Origin: an uncultured Alphaproteobacteria bacterium
Lineage (GTDB): Bacteria > Pseudomonadota > Alphaproteobacteria > Thalassobaculales > Thalassobaculaceae
Reading direction: 5' to 3'
Length of the DNA stretch: 64,000 bases
NCBI GenBank assembly: GCA_902629125.1
Contig: CACOPQ010000001.1
Span: forward strand, 1-64,000
Position 1 is the first letter of the stretch. Every line of letters begins with the position of its first letter. Shown in pieces: positions 26,163 to 34,425 of this stretch. A program made the translations under genes and the position numbers. The notes under the pieces are model-generated. The model did not search any database, had not been told where the DNA came from, and worked only from the letters and a program-made list of their open reading frames with translations.

Positions 26163-26960
26163 CTAGACCTGCTTCGAAAGGAAATTTTTAACAATTGAAT
26201 TAAATGATTCAATATGTTCTAGAGAAGACAAGTGCTGAGCGGGCTCCAGCCAATATAATTCAGAACCATTTATATAATCTGCCATTTGCCTAGATATATA
26301 AGTTGGTGCTCCCGGATCGTCCGGCGTAGCGATAATTAACGTTGGCACAGAAATATCTTTTAATTTTTCATTCGTATCCAAGTTACACATAGCCTGGCTA
26401 ATCTTCTTGAAAGTCGCAGGATTGAAATCTTTGAAGGTTTCAGACAAATATTTGTATCCAGGAATTTCATTTTTTATTGCATCTAAAGTAAACCAACGTC
26501 GCATTAAAACATCGTGCACGGCATCAGTTCCGTTTTCTAAAACCTGTTGCGACCGCTCTCTCCATAATTGATGCATATCTTCACTAATGAAACAGGTCGT
26601 GTTTATAAGCATTAAAGCGCTAACCAGCTCAGGATGGTTCAAAGTGAATGTTTGAGAGATCATTCCTCCCATCGAAACACCTCCGAGGATTATCTTCTTT
26701 ATTCCAAGAAAATCCAATAGAGATACTATATCACTCGCTATCAGTTCTAAACTGCAGTCAGCATCATACAGGGTACTTTGCCCATGCCCAGGCACGTCAA
26801 TTATCAACGTTTGAAAGCCCGAAAATGCTTCTTTATGAAAGTCCCAATATCTTCTGTTTGAACCAAAACAGTGAAGTAAAAGAATGACTTTTTCACCTGG
26901 CGAATCCGAGAAGTCATAAGCTATTTCAACATGATTTAGCGATATCGAGCCACTTGCCAT
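26163..26960 (-). CDS. alpha/beta hydrolase
   Basis: This is a 265-residue alpha/beta-hydrolase-fold enzyme. LLLHCFGSNRRYWDF holds the oxyanion region, GGVSMGGMISQ the nucleophile Ser, ATPDDPGAPTYI the acid, and AQHLSSLEH the His. It resembles 3-oxoadipate enol-lactonase-like proteins, as does the gene at 28049. The track start is a TTG at 26966; ATG at 26960 (MASGSISLNH) has AAGGA seven bases ahead. It is divergent from the quinone-reductase-like gene at 27021, with about 60 bases between starts. The ester or lactone substrate is unknown. Confidence 0.87.
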   Translation of the reverse strand: MASGSISLNHVEIAYDFSDSPGEKVILLLHCFGSNRRYWDFHKEAFSGFQTLIIDVPGHGQSTLYDADCSLELIASDIVSLLDFLGIKKIILGGVSMGGMISQTFTLNHPELVSALMLINTTCFISEDMHQLWRERSQQVLENGTDAVHDVLMRRWFTLDAIKNEIPGYKYLSETFKDFNPATFKKISQAMCNLDTNEKLKDISVPTLIIATPDDPGAPTYISRQMADYINGSELYWLEPAQHLSSLEHIESFNSIVKNFLSKQV

Positions 26961-27020
26961 TTTCAATCCTTAAGTATAGATAGTTACGACCTTGAAACGT
27001 AATAAGATGTTTAAACCGCC

Positions 27021-28043
27021 ATGATAAATATACCAAGTCATAATCGCCGTTTTGTTCTGAAAACACGCCCGACGGATCTTCCCAGCAACGAAAACTTTAG
27101 GATCGAAACGCTTCCTGTCTCTCGCCCTAAGGACGGCCACCTACTCGTGCGTGTACTATCCGTTGCACTCTCCCCATGGCAAAACCAACGCCTCAAAGAT
27201 TTTAAAAACTATACCAAACCCTTTGAAATCGGAGAACTTATTGACTGCGACGTCATTGGACAAATCATAAGCGAAGAAACAGGTGATTTTAGTCCTGGAA
27301 AATTAGTAACCGGCCGTCTAGGTTGGCAGGAGATCGCAGAAGCATCCCCCGAGGACCTTCAACTTGTCAGCAATGATTTTGAAGAAACTATGTGGCTTAC
27401 TGCGCTAAGCTCACCTGGCCTAACCGCCTATTGCGCAATGGATTTATTTGGCAGACCAATGCCAGGGCAAACATTAGTTGTTACATCGGCTGCCGGTTCC
27501 GTGGGCTCGTTTGCGATACAACTTGGTGTAATGGCCGGCATGCATGTAATTGGCATTGCTGGGACGGAAGAAAAATGTAATGTCGTAGAAGACACACTCG
27601 GCGCCAATAAATGTTTAAACTATAATGACCCATCTTTTAGTGAAAAATTAGCATCCGCATGTCCCGAAGGCGTAGATTTATTTTTTGATACACTCGGTGC
27701 CAACATTGCCGATACCGTGTTCGATAACCTAGCTAAATATGCAACCGTACTTGTTGTGGGTAGGACCAACTCAAATAACAGTGAAACACCTCACCTGGAC
27801 TATGTAAATATGCGCCAATTATGGGCGAAAGAAGCCCAAATTCAGTGTTTTTCTAGGTATTCATATCCCGAGAGATGGTCTTTTGCTCGAGAAAAGATGA
27901 TGAAACTTTGCCGCCATGGGAAGCTTAAAGAAATTAAAACGACAGCCATTGGATTTGAAAACACGCCCATGGCTTTACGCGATATGCTTTCTGGAAAAGC
28001 GCTCGGTAAAATGATTGTAAAATACTCAGAAGCAATTGGATAG
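27021..28043 (+). CDS. MDR-family NADPH-dependent oxidoreductase (2-alkenal/quinone reductase type)
   Basis: This 340-residue zinc-free medium-chain dehydrogenase has an N-terminal GroES-like domain ending around residue 125 and a Rossmann domain with VTSAAGSVGSFAIQLG, the AAxGxxGxxxxQ motif of the YncB/CurA leukotriene-B4 dehydrogenase-like branch. GVDLFFDTLGANIADTV and VLVVGRTNSNN are also typical. These enzymes reduce the double bond of enones or curcumin-like substrates with NADPH. It is followed after five bases by an alpha/beta hydrolase, almost certainly in one operon. Confidence 0.88.
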   Translation: MINIPSHNRRFVLKTRPTDLPSNENFRIETLPVSRPKDGHLLVRVLSVALSPWQNQRLKDFKNYTKPFEIGELIDCDVIGQIISEETGDFSPGKLVTGRLGWQEIAEASPEDLQLVSNDFEETMWLTALSSPGLTAYCAMDLFGRPMPGQTLVVTSAAGSVGSFAIQLGVMAGMHVIGIAGTEEKCNVVEDTLGANKCLNYNDPSFSEKLASACPEGVDLFFDTLGANIADTVFDNLAKYATVLVVGRTNSNNSETPHLDYVNMRQLWAKEAQIQCFSRYSYPERWSFAREKMMKLCRHGKLKEIKTTAIGFENTPMALRDMLSGKALGKMIVKYSEAIG

Positions 28044-28048
28044 AGCAG

Positions 28049-28843
28049 ATGAAAAAAGTAAAGGTGGGAACAATCGACATAGCTTACGAATGGGATGGGC
28101 TTCAAGATGGGCCTCTCCTTATGATGGCGCACGCCATGGGCACTAGTTATAGAATTTGGGATCAGCAAATAAGTGCTCTGCAAAACAAATACAAAATATT
28201 GCGTTACGACTGGCGAGGACACGGAGCAACAAGTGCGCCCGACGGTCCATACACATTAGAAGAATTCGTCGATGATGCTGTTGGAACAATGAATGCCCTA
28301 GGCATTCAAACGGTAAACTGGGTAGGCATATCAACAGGTGGTATGATTGGCCAAGGCCTAGCGATTAAATATCCGGAGCGAATTTCATCGCTCGTTTTAT
28401 GCAACACTACATCCCAGAGCGACACGTGGTACAGAAACTGGGTTAAAGAAAGACAAGCTGTTGTCAGAGATGGCGGGATGGTTCCAGTTTGGGAAATGAC
28501 CAAGGCTTTATGGTTCAATGATAATTTTGTTGCAAAAGAAAATGCTGATTATTGCCGAATTCGGGATGTATTCGTTAAAACACCCATTCCGGGCTATTTA
28601 GGGGGAACTTCTGCTGTAGCTGACTTAGCGTACCGAGATAAACTTCACTTGATCCAATCGCCTACCAGAATTATTGCTGCAGGAGATGACCCAGTCACTC
28701 CAATCGAGAAATCGAAGGAAATACAGTCCCAAATATCTAATTCTGAACTGATCGTAATAGAGGGCCAGCGGCATTTTTCGAATGTTGAGGTACCTGAAAC
28801 TTTCAACAACGAATTGGTCCGTTGCCTCGACCAAATAATCTAA
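28049..28843 (+). CDS. alpha/beta hydrolase, 3-oxoadipate enol-lactonase-like
   Basis: This is a 264-residue hydrolase. The oxyanion region is MMAHAMGTSYRIWD, the nucleophile WVGISTGGMIGQG, the acid AAGDDPVTPIE, and the histidine EGQRHFSNVE. The overall pattern, including YDWRGHGATSAPDGPYTLEEFVDD, is very like PcaD, the enol-lactonase of the beta-ketoadipate pathway. No pca genes surround it, however, so the symbol is withheld. It lies five bases after the MDR oxidoreductase stop, and that pairing suggests reduction of an unsaturated ring followed by lactone or ester hydrolysis. It converges on the aminotransferase gene, two bases away. Confidence 0.86.
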   Translation: MKKVKVGTIDIAYEWDGLQDGPLLMMAHAMGTSYRIWDQQISALQNKYKILRYDWRGHGATSAPDGPYTLEEFVDDAVGTMNALGIQTVNWVGISTGGMIGQGLAIKYPERISSLVLCNTTSQSDTWYRNWVKERQAVVRDGGMVPVWEMTKALWFNDNFVAKENADYCRIRDVFVKTPIPGYLGGTSAVADLAYRDKLHLIQSPTRIIAAGDDPVTPIEKSKEIQSQISNSELIVIEGQRHFSNVEVPETFNNELVRCLDQII

Positions 28844-28845
28844 CT

Positions 28846-30213
28846 TTATTTGATAGAGCTCCAAGTGTCATCGAGTGCCTTCGTGAACCTCAAGGCCATC
28901 TCGTCTATCTCCTCTTTGGTAATAATTAAAGGTGGAGCAAATACAAGGCGGTCACCAACAACGCGAGGTATGAGGCCATGGGCAAGAGCATTTTCTTGGA
29001 ACTTTTCCGGTACCGACAAGTCTTTTTGAAACGGAACCCTTGTATCTCCATCCCGCATTAATTCGATACCACAAATTAAACCAATTCCCCTAACATCTCC
29101 AACTAGAGGATGGTTCTTAAAAGCACTCAACTTGCTTAGAAAATATGGAGATATGCTTGCAACATGTTCCACCAAATTCATTTCTTCATAAATTTTTAAA
29201 ACTTCCAAAGCGACTGCTGATGCAACAGGATGGCCAGCATAAGTGTAACCATGAGCGAAAGCGCCTAGTTTATCACTTTGTTCAATCATAACTTGGTATA
29301 TTTTGTCATTGATCATGAGGGCGGAAATTGGCTGCATTGCAGCTGACAAAGCTTTTGCAGAAGTAATCATATCAGGAACTAAGTTAAATGTTTCTGACCC
29401 CCACATCTTACCCGTACGACCAAAACCGCAGATTACCTCGTCTGCAATAAAAAGAATGTCATATCGGCGTAAAACTTCTTGAATTTTGTGGAAATATGTC
29501 TCTGGGGGAATCACTGCCCCACCTGCTCCCATTACGGGTTCAGCAAAAAAAGCTCCTATATTCTCTGGCCCTTCCGCTATTATCAGCTGCTCTAACGCAT
29601 TTGCCATTCGCGTCGCAAATTCCTCTTGGGTTTCGCCTTCTAGATGATTGCGATAGTAATGTGGAAATTCTGTGTGAAGGAACCGCTCGATGGGCAACCC
29701 AAAGTCGGCGTGCATATCGTTTTTTCCTGATAAGCTTACCGCTGCTATAGTACTTCCATGGTATCCCATTTTACGTCCAATTATTTTAATTTTATTTGGT
29801 TTCCCAATCGCATGATGATAATACCAAACTAGCTTAATTGCCGTGTCATTTGCTTCAGACCCGGAGCATTGAAACAGGACCTTTGACATTGGTACGGGTG
29901 CTAGTGAGAGGAGCTTTTCTGCAAGATTTATATTAGGCTCATTCGTCCTATGCCGATAGGAATGATAATATCCGAGTCGAGTCATCTGTTCGTAAGCCAC
30001 TTTTGCAAGACGTTCCATTCCAAAACCAAGTGACGCGCACCAAAGACCCGCCACACTCTCTATGAAATCTTTCCCATTATCATCAAAAACCCTGGCGCCT
30101 TTGCTATGAGTAACCAGCATAGGGCCAAGTTCTCTATGTTTTTTTAGATTCGTTTGGGGGTGGATGATTGACTCTACGTCACGTGCATGAAGCGAGTTTG
30201 GAATCACGTTCAT
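28846..30213 (-). CDS. class III (omega) aminotransferase
   Basis: This is a PLP-dependent aminotransferase of about 455 residues. VLFQCSGSEANDTAIKL forms the phosphate-binding loop, MGYHGST the ring-stacking region, LFIADEVICGFGRTG the Asp that contacts the pyridine nitrogen, and ITSAKALSAAMQPISA the Schiff-base Lys. This pattern fits omega-amino acid, taurine or putrescine:pyruvate transaminases. Two ATGs are in tandem; the second (30213) has better spacing from AAGGAG, the first is 30216. No partner dehydrogenase is next to it. The amine donor is unknown. Confidence 0.9.
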   Translation of the reverse strand: MNVIPNSLHARDVESIIHPQTNLKKHRELGPMLVTHSKGARVFDDNGKDFIESVAGLWCASLGFGMERLAKVAYEQMTRLGYYHSYRHRTNEPNINLAEKLLSLAPVPMSKVLFQCSGSEANDTAIKLVWYYHHAIGKPNKIKIIGRKMGYHGSTIAAVSLSGKNDMHADFGLPIERFLHTEFPHYYRNHLEGETQEEFATRMANALEQLIIAEGPENIGAFFAEPVMGAGGAVIPPETYFHKIQEVLRRYDILFIADEVICGFGRTGKMWGSETFNLVPDMITSAKALSAAMQPISALMINDKIYQVMIEQSDKLGAFAHGYTYAGHPVASAVALEVLKIYEEMNLVEHVASISPYFLSKLSAFKNHPLVGDVRGIGLICGIELMRDGDTRVPFQKDLSVPEKFQENALAHGLIPRVVGDRLVFAPPLIITKEEIDEMALRFTKALDDTWSSIK

Positions 30214-30365
30214 CATGAGCTCCTTCCGATGGGTTCACTGAAACTTGACTACTGTTAAGTCAGAGCAAACATGTAATTGCCTTTGAAACATAATATATCG
30301 TCGTCTATGAATGCAAACGCGGACGAGATAATTATAGATATTTACCTAATTAAATTTAAATCGTT

Positions 30366-31064
30366 CTAATCTGAAAAATTGTCGGTTCTTGCACGGCGTC
30401 CCAAATATCCGCCGTGGTGACGAAGCCCATATTCTTCAAGTGTAATTCCTTTTTTTTGCATAAGTACAAGCGCAATCGCATCGCTGACGGCTGCCATAAC
30501 AGCCATACTTGCGGTCGGGGTCATACCAAGTGGGCAGGGTTCAAGAATAACTCCCATGTCGATTATCACATCTGAGAGTTGTCTCAGGCCAGAATCACTA
30601 TGAGACGTTATTCCAATAACCGATCCATTCGTCATATGCCGGCTCAGTTCTATGAATTCCAAGACCTCGCGGGTTTTTCCGCTTGTTGAAAAAGCAACGA
30701 TAGAATCATTTTTAGAAATTATACCTAGATCGCCGTGCGCCGCTTCAGCTGGATGTATGAATACTGATGAAGTGCCTGTCGAACTCATTATCGCGGCAAA
30801 TTTTTGAGCAACAAAACCAGCTTTTCCCATGCCAGTCGTAATAATTTTCCCTGTTGACTCAAAAAGGATGTTAATCGCCTCTTCATAAGACGAATCAATT
30901 TCAACTGCGTTAATAGCCTCAGCTTCCGCCCTTAAAACCTCTTTTACCTTGGGTAAGATTTCTATTTTTGAGTCCACTTGAAATATAATTCTGAAAAAAT
31001 TACACCGATCAAGATCATTATGCCAGAAAAGAAAAGAATAATAGTCCCAATTAATAATAAACAT
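30366..31064 (-). CDS. SIS-domain sugar phosphate isomerase-like protein, no CBS domains
   Basis: This protein has the SIS fold of KpsF/GutQ-type arabinose-5-phosphate isomerases. ITTGMGKAGFVAQKFAAIMSSTG, FIHPAEAAHGDLGI, VAFSTSGKTREV and EPCPLGMTPTASMAVMAA all match. The protein stops after HHGGYLGRRART, so the two C-terminal CBS domains of full-length KdsD (about 320-330 residues) are absent. The start is unsure. The track ATG at 31064 adds a Trp/Phe-rich 29-residue leader of doubtful reality, and GTG at 30977 (VDSKIEIL) would match the family better. No KDO biosynthesis genes are near. Confidence 0.8.
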   Translation of the reverse strand: MFIINWDYYSFLFWHNDLDRCNFFRIIFQVDSKIEILPKVKEVLRAEAEAINAVEIDSSYEEAINILFESTGKIITTGMGKAGFVAQKFAAIMSSTGTSSVFIHPAEAAHGDLGIISKNDSIVAFSTSGKTREVLEFIELSRHMTNGSVIGITSHSDSGLRQLSDVIIDMGVILEPCPLGMTPTASMAVMAAVSDAIALVLMQKKGITLEEYGLRHHGGYLGRRARTDNFSD

Positions 31065-31149
31065 TGATTATTTTATTGATTACATTTGGCATTCCATAAT
31101 TTACTACTGACTAATCATTGAACCTATAGAGAAATATTGGAAACGAATA

Positions 31150-31941
31150 ATGACAGAACCCGTTGTTCTTTTAAATGTTGATACTCGTGGGGTAGCAACA
31201 ATTACGTTAAATCGGCCTGAGGTAAACAACGCATACAATGGTGAAGTAATCGAAGCTATGATAGATGCCGTTGGGCAATGTGCCTCGGATGACAACATAA
31301 GGATGTTAATAATAAAAGGGAACGGGAAACACTTTCAAGCAGGAGCTGATTTGAAATGGCTAAAAGAAATTGGAAGTTTATCGCCCGACGAAAATATAAA
31401 CGTCTCTCGATTAACGGCAACAGCGATACGCGGATTAACTGAAATTTCCAAACCCACAGTTGCACTAATACACGGTGGTTGTTTTGGTGGGGGCACCGGC
31501 ATAGCTGCCGCCTGTGACATTGTTTTGGCAAGTAATGATGCTATTTTCTCTATAACAGAAACAAGGTGGGGCGTGATGGCGAGTGTCATTATTCCGCAAC
31601 TAAACGCTTCTATTGGTGTCAGAAATACCAGGCGGTACGCCCTTACTTGCGAACGGTTTGATGCAAAAACTGCATGCGAAATTGGTTTAGTTCACCAAGT
31701 TTGCGAAGTTGGGGAATTGGAAGCTACAGCTGCATCGATCATCGATCATCTTCTATTAGCCGCACCTGAAGCAACGGCGCAAACAAAGGCTGCTGCGCTA
31801 AAAGATGCTAACTTAATAGTTTCAGAGGAATATTTTGAGGAACTTGTTTTAGCGCATGCAGCAAAAAGGCAGTCGGAAGAAGCTAGTGAAGGATTGACGA
31901 GTTTCGCAGAAAAACGAGAGCCAAATTGGTATCGTGCGTAA
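31150..31941 (+). CDS. enoyl-CoA hydratase/isomerase, methylglutaconyl-CoA hydratase-like
   Basis: This is a 263-residue crotonase-fold protein. ATITLNRPEVNNAYNGEVI opens the fold, HFQAGADLKWLKE provides the first oxyanion-hole segment, and HGGCFGGGTGIAAACDIVLAS the second. AIFSITETRWGVMASVIIPQL includes the Glu used by hydratases, and RRYALTCERFDAKTACEIGLV is shared with LiuC/AtuE-type hydratases of leucine or isoprenoid breakdown. A metallochaperone GTPase follows 37 bases later. No acyl-CoA carboxylase subunits are nearby, so placement in leucine degradation is tentative. Confidence 0.86.
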   Translation: MTEPVVLLNVDTRGVATITLNRPEVNNAYNGEVIEAMIDAVGQCASDDNIRMLIIKGNGKHFQAGADLKWLKEIGSLSPDENINVSRLTATAIRGLTEISKPTVALIHGGCFGGGTGIAAACDIVLASNDAIFSITETRWGVMASVIIPQLNASIGVRNTRRYALTCERFDAKTACEIGLVHQVCEVGELEATAASIIDHLLLAAPEATAQTKAAALKDANLIVSEEYFEELVLAHAAKRQSEEASEGLTSFAEKREPNWYRA

Positions 31942-31978
31942 TGTTTCTGCATTAGGTGATATTGAGGGAGGTGGATCT

Positions 31979-33088
31979 ATGACCAATGAAACAACCCAAG
32001 ACAGAACCCCAGTATCTATTCTCACCGGTTTTTTAGGAAGCGGGAAAACAACTCTACTTTCAAAACTTTTAACCAACAAAGATATGGAAAATGTTGCTGT
32101 AATAATTAATGAATTCGGCGAAGTGGGGATAGATGACGCTCTGGTTGTCAAATCTAACGAAGATACAATTTTACTCAACAATGGTTGCTTATGCTGCACA
32201 GTACGAGGTGATCTTGTAAACACCATGCAAAGTCTGCATATGCAAAGGACTAGCGGGGAGATACATTACTTTGACCGGTTGGTAGTCGAAACAACGGGTT
32301 TGGCTGACCCAGCGCCAATACTTCATACGATGATGGCGGATCAATTTCTTGTAAATTATTACCGGCTTGACGGCGTTATCACTGTAGTTGACGCGCATCA
32401 TGCAATGCAACAATTCGATAATCAATTCGAGTCTGTGAAGCAAGCAGCAGTAGCAGACCGCATAGTTTTAACGAAGGTGGATGTCACGGACATCAATGCA
32501 ATTGCTGAAGTAAAAAAGCGGTTAGAAACATTGAACCCAGCTGCGCCAATTTTGGAAGCTTCCCATGGTAACGTGCAACCGAGCGAGCTATTTAATGCCG
32601 GCCTATACAACCCACTGACAAAAACGGCGGATGTATCCAGATGGTTGAAAGAAGAAGCTTATATGGAAACGGAAGGTCACGTTTATCATCGCCGTGACGA
32701 TCACGAGAAACACCACCATGGCCATAAACACGACCACACTCATCATCATGGCCACGAACATGACGTGAATCGGCATGATGACCATATCTATAGTTTTGCC
32801 ATTCATTTCGACAGTCCACTTAAATGGGCTAAAATAGCCGGGTCACTCGATATGCTCGCTCAAACTCATGGAGCGAGTATTTTACGGATCAAGGGTATTC
32901 TAAACATTGAAGAGATCGACAAGCAGCCGGTTGTCGTGCATGCAGTTCAACACATGTTTCATCCCCCGGCCAAGATTGACGACTGGCCGAGTGATGACCG
33001 CCGCTCGCGGTTGGTTTTTATCGTTAAAGATATAGGAAGAGATAAAATAGAAGATGCCTTAAATGCTTACCTCGCAATGGATTTCTAA
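31979..33088 (+). CDS. COG0523/CobW-family metallochaperone GTPase
   Basis: This is a G3E-family P-loop GTPase of 369 residues. Walker A is TGFLGSGKTTLLSK, the metal motif is NNGCLCCTVRGDL (CxCC), and TTGLADPAP and LTKVD (NKxD-like) follow. A remarkable His-rich loop, from HVYHRRDD through HHHGHKHDHTHHHGHEHD, lies near residues 240-275, before the CobW C-terminal domain. The track starts at 31934, but ATG at 31979 with AGGGAGGTGG ahead is better. Members deliver Zn, Co or other metals to enzymes, among them nitrile hydratase activators. The target here is unknown; the nitrile hydratase-like operon 22 kb away is one candidate. Confidence 0.9.
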   Translation: MTNETTQDRTPVSILTGFLGSGKTTLLSKLLTNKDMENVAVIINEFGEVGIDDALVVKSNEDTILLNNGCLCCTVRGDLVNTMQSLHMQRTSGEIHYFDRLVVETTGLADPAPILHTMMADQFLVNYYRLDGVITVVDAHHAMQQFDNQFESVKQAAVADRIVLTKVDVTDINAIAEVKKRLETLNPAAPILEASHGNVQPSELFNAGLYNPLTKTADVSRWLKEEAYMETEGHVYHRRDDHEKHHHGHKHDHTHHHGHEHDVNRHDDHIYSFAIHFDSPLKWAKIAGSLDMLAQTHGASILRIKGILNIEEIDKQPVVVHAVQHMFHPPAKIDDWPSDDRRSRLVFIVKDIGRDKIEDALNAYLAMDF

Positions 33089-33192
33089 ATTAAAAATTAT
33101 ACTTCTTGCTTTACAGCGTTCCAGTTAAAATTCCTGCCAGGCTGGGTCACTAAAAATCAAATACAAAGTGTTTTAGTTTACAGTGCCTAGTT

Positions 33193-33684
33193 CTACGAGC
33201 CCCTATTAGATCCCCGTGCGCGGGCATTTAATTGATTATGCTTTTCGCGAATATTTTTGGGCCACATACTTTTTATATAGGATAGCACCGCAATTATTTC
33301 CTTATCCGAGAGAATTCTCTCGTAAGCGGGCATGTTATTTTGATATTTTTTGCCAATAATTTTCTCGATACCATATTTCGTCATGTTAAATAGATAACTG
33401 TCTGAATGATGCCATGTATGCCCTGTTTCATCATGGGGGGGAGCAGGAAGATAGCCATCAGAATTGCGTCTACGCCAATTTTTTTGACCTTCTAATTGTA
33501 TCCCATGACATGAGGCACAGTTTTGCAAATAAACCGTACGACCAACAGTTACCGAATTTATATTATTGGGTTCTAACTTGATGTCTTGTGGTTCCATTTC
33601 TGTCGACATTGAAAAGTAGTATAATCCGGCCGCAGTCAGCGCCACGAATCCAACTATGGGAGCATATAAAAATTTCATTTTCAC
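33193..33684 (-). CDS. membrane-anchored class I cytochrome c
   Basis: This is a 163-residue mono-heme c-type cytochrome. An N-terminal hydrophobic segment (FLYAPIVGFVALTAAGLYYF) acts as signal or anchor. The heme site CASCH is at about residues 56-60 and a later Met (NNMPAYERILSDKEIIAVLSYI) is the sixth-ligand candidate. The protein would face the periplasm and shuttle electrons. It is divergent from the CueR-type gene, 192 bases away. A copper-related oxidase partner is possible, but none is present. The C-terminus is short, basic and Arg/Ser-rich. Confidence 0.88.
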   Translation of the reverse strand: MKMKFLYAPIVGFVALTAAGLYYFSMSTEMEPQDIKLEPNNINSVTVGRTVYLQNCASCHGIQLEGQKNWRRRNSDGYLPAPPHDETGHTWHHSDSYLFNMTKYGIEKIIGKKYQNNMPAYERILSDKEIIAVLSYIKSMWPKNIREKHNQLNARARGSNRGS

Positions 33685-33833
33685 ATTCGAGCCCGTTGGT
33701 TATAAATGGCTACCTAAACAATTAATCTTCAGCTTCAGGTTTTCAACTTTCTGCGATAGCCGCTAGCAATGATGACGCTCTCAATAAATTTTTTTTCAAT
33801 CAATTGATGCGCGTGCCGAAAAGTATTATCTAG

Positions 33834-33851
33834 GAAGCTACAAAAAGCTTC
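33834..33851. repeat. inverted repeat upstream of the CueR-type gene
   Basis: GAAGCT and AGCTTC are exact 6-base arms around ACAAAA, ending 25 bases before the ATG at 33877. The site could be a leader hairpin or a regulator site. It does not match the usual CueR box (ACCTTCC and its inverse) well enough to name. Confidence 0.35.
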
Positions 33852-33876
33852 TTGTGGCAGGAAGGTAGAGATAATA

Positions 33877-34269
33877 ATGAATATAGGGCAAGCAGCAAAG
33901 ATCTCAGGGTTAACAATAAAAACTGTGCGTTATTACGATAATATTGGCCTGGTAATGGCATACCAAGATCCAGAGAACCAATATCGAGTTTATTCAAAAG
34001 ATGATATTGCCAAACTTCAATTTATTGGAAGGGCACGTCGTTTTGGATTTAGCATACAAGAATGCAGAGAATTACTCTCGCTCTATCAGGATAAAAACCG
34101 TCCTAGTAGAGAGGTAAAAGAGCTGACATTGGAAAAACTCTCTAAAATAGATAATAAGCTAGACGAACTTAAAAACCTAAGGAAACAATTATACCGTCTA
34201 TCAAAAAGTTGCAGTGGGGATGATCGACCCGATTGCCCTATATTGGACGCTCTAGCCAGCGAAAATTAA
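33877..34269 (+). CDS. cueR: MerR-family copper-responsive regulator, CueR-like
   Basis: This is a 130-residue MerR-type activator. The winged helix MNIGQAAKISGLTIKTVRYYDNIGL is at the N-terminus, then RRFGFSIQECRELLSLYQD and a dimerisation helix. The C-terminal metal loop CSGDDRPDCPI has two Cys separated by seven residues, the hallmark of Cu(I)/Ag(I)/Au(I) sensors (CueR), unlike the zinc or mercury sensors. CueR bends promoter DNA with a 19-base spacer to switch on copper export. No copA, cueO or copper chaperone lies in the window, so its targets are elsewhere. AGGAAGG is present before the start. Confidence 0.9.
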   Translation: MNIGQAAKISGLTIKTVRYYDNIGLVMAYQDPENQYRVYSKDDIAKLQFIGRARRFGFSIQECRELLSLYQDKNRPSREVKELTLEKLSKIDNKLDELKNLRKQLYRLSKSCSGDDRPDCPILDALASEN

Positions 34270-34425
34270 ATATAAAACAAACTTGCAAGAGACGCCTTTT
34301 TTAGTGGATATCAACTTTACTAGCTATCAATATCCATAAAAACCAACTTGTTTGTAGTACCCAAGTAACTCTCTCAGATTATATGAATGAGATGGTTATC
34401 AATCACAAGTCTAGGAGGAGAAAAA

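Noticed and set aside
27842-28222. 126-aa minus-strand ORF across two genes
   Set aside because: It is antisense to both the MDR oxidoreductase and the hydrolase, with no motif of its own.
32680-32790. Tandem repeat or CRISPR-like array
   Set aside because: The repeated CAC/CAT codons encode a His-rich loop in frame. There are no regular repeat-spacer units.
32592-32819. His/Asp/Arg-rich 75-aa minus-strand ORF
   Set aside because: Its odd composition is only the reverse strand of the His-rich loop of the COG0523 GTPase.
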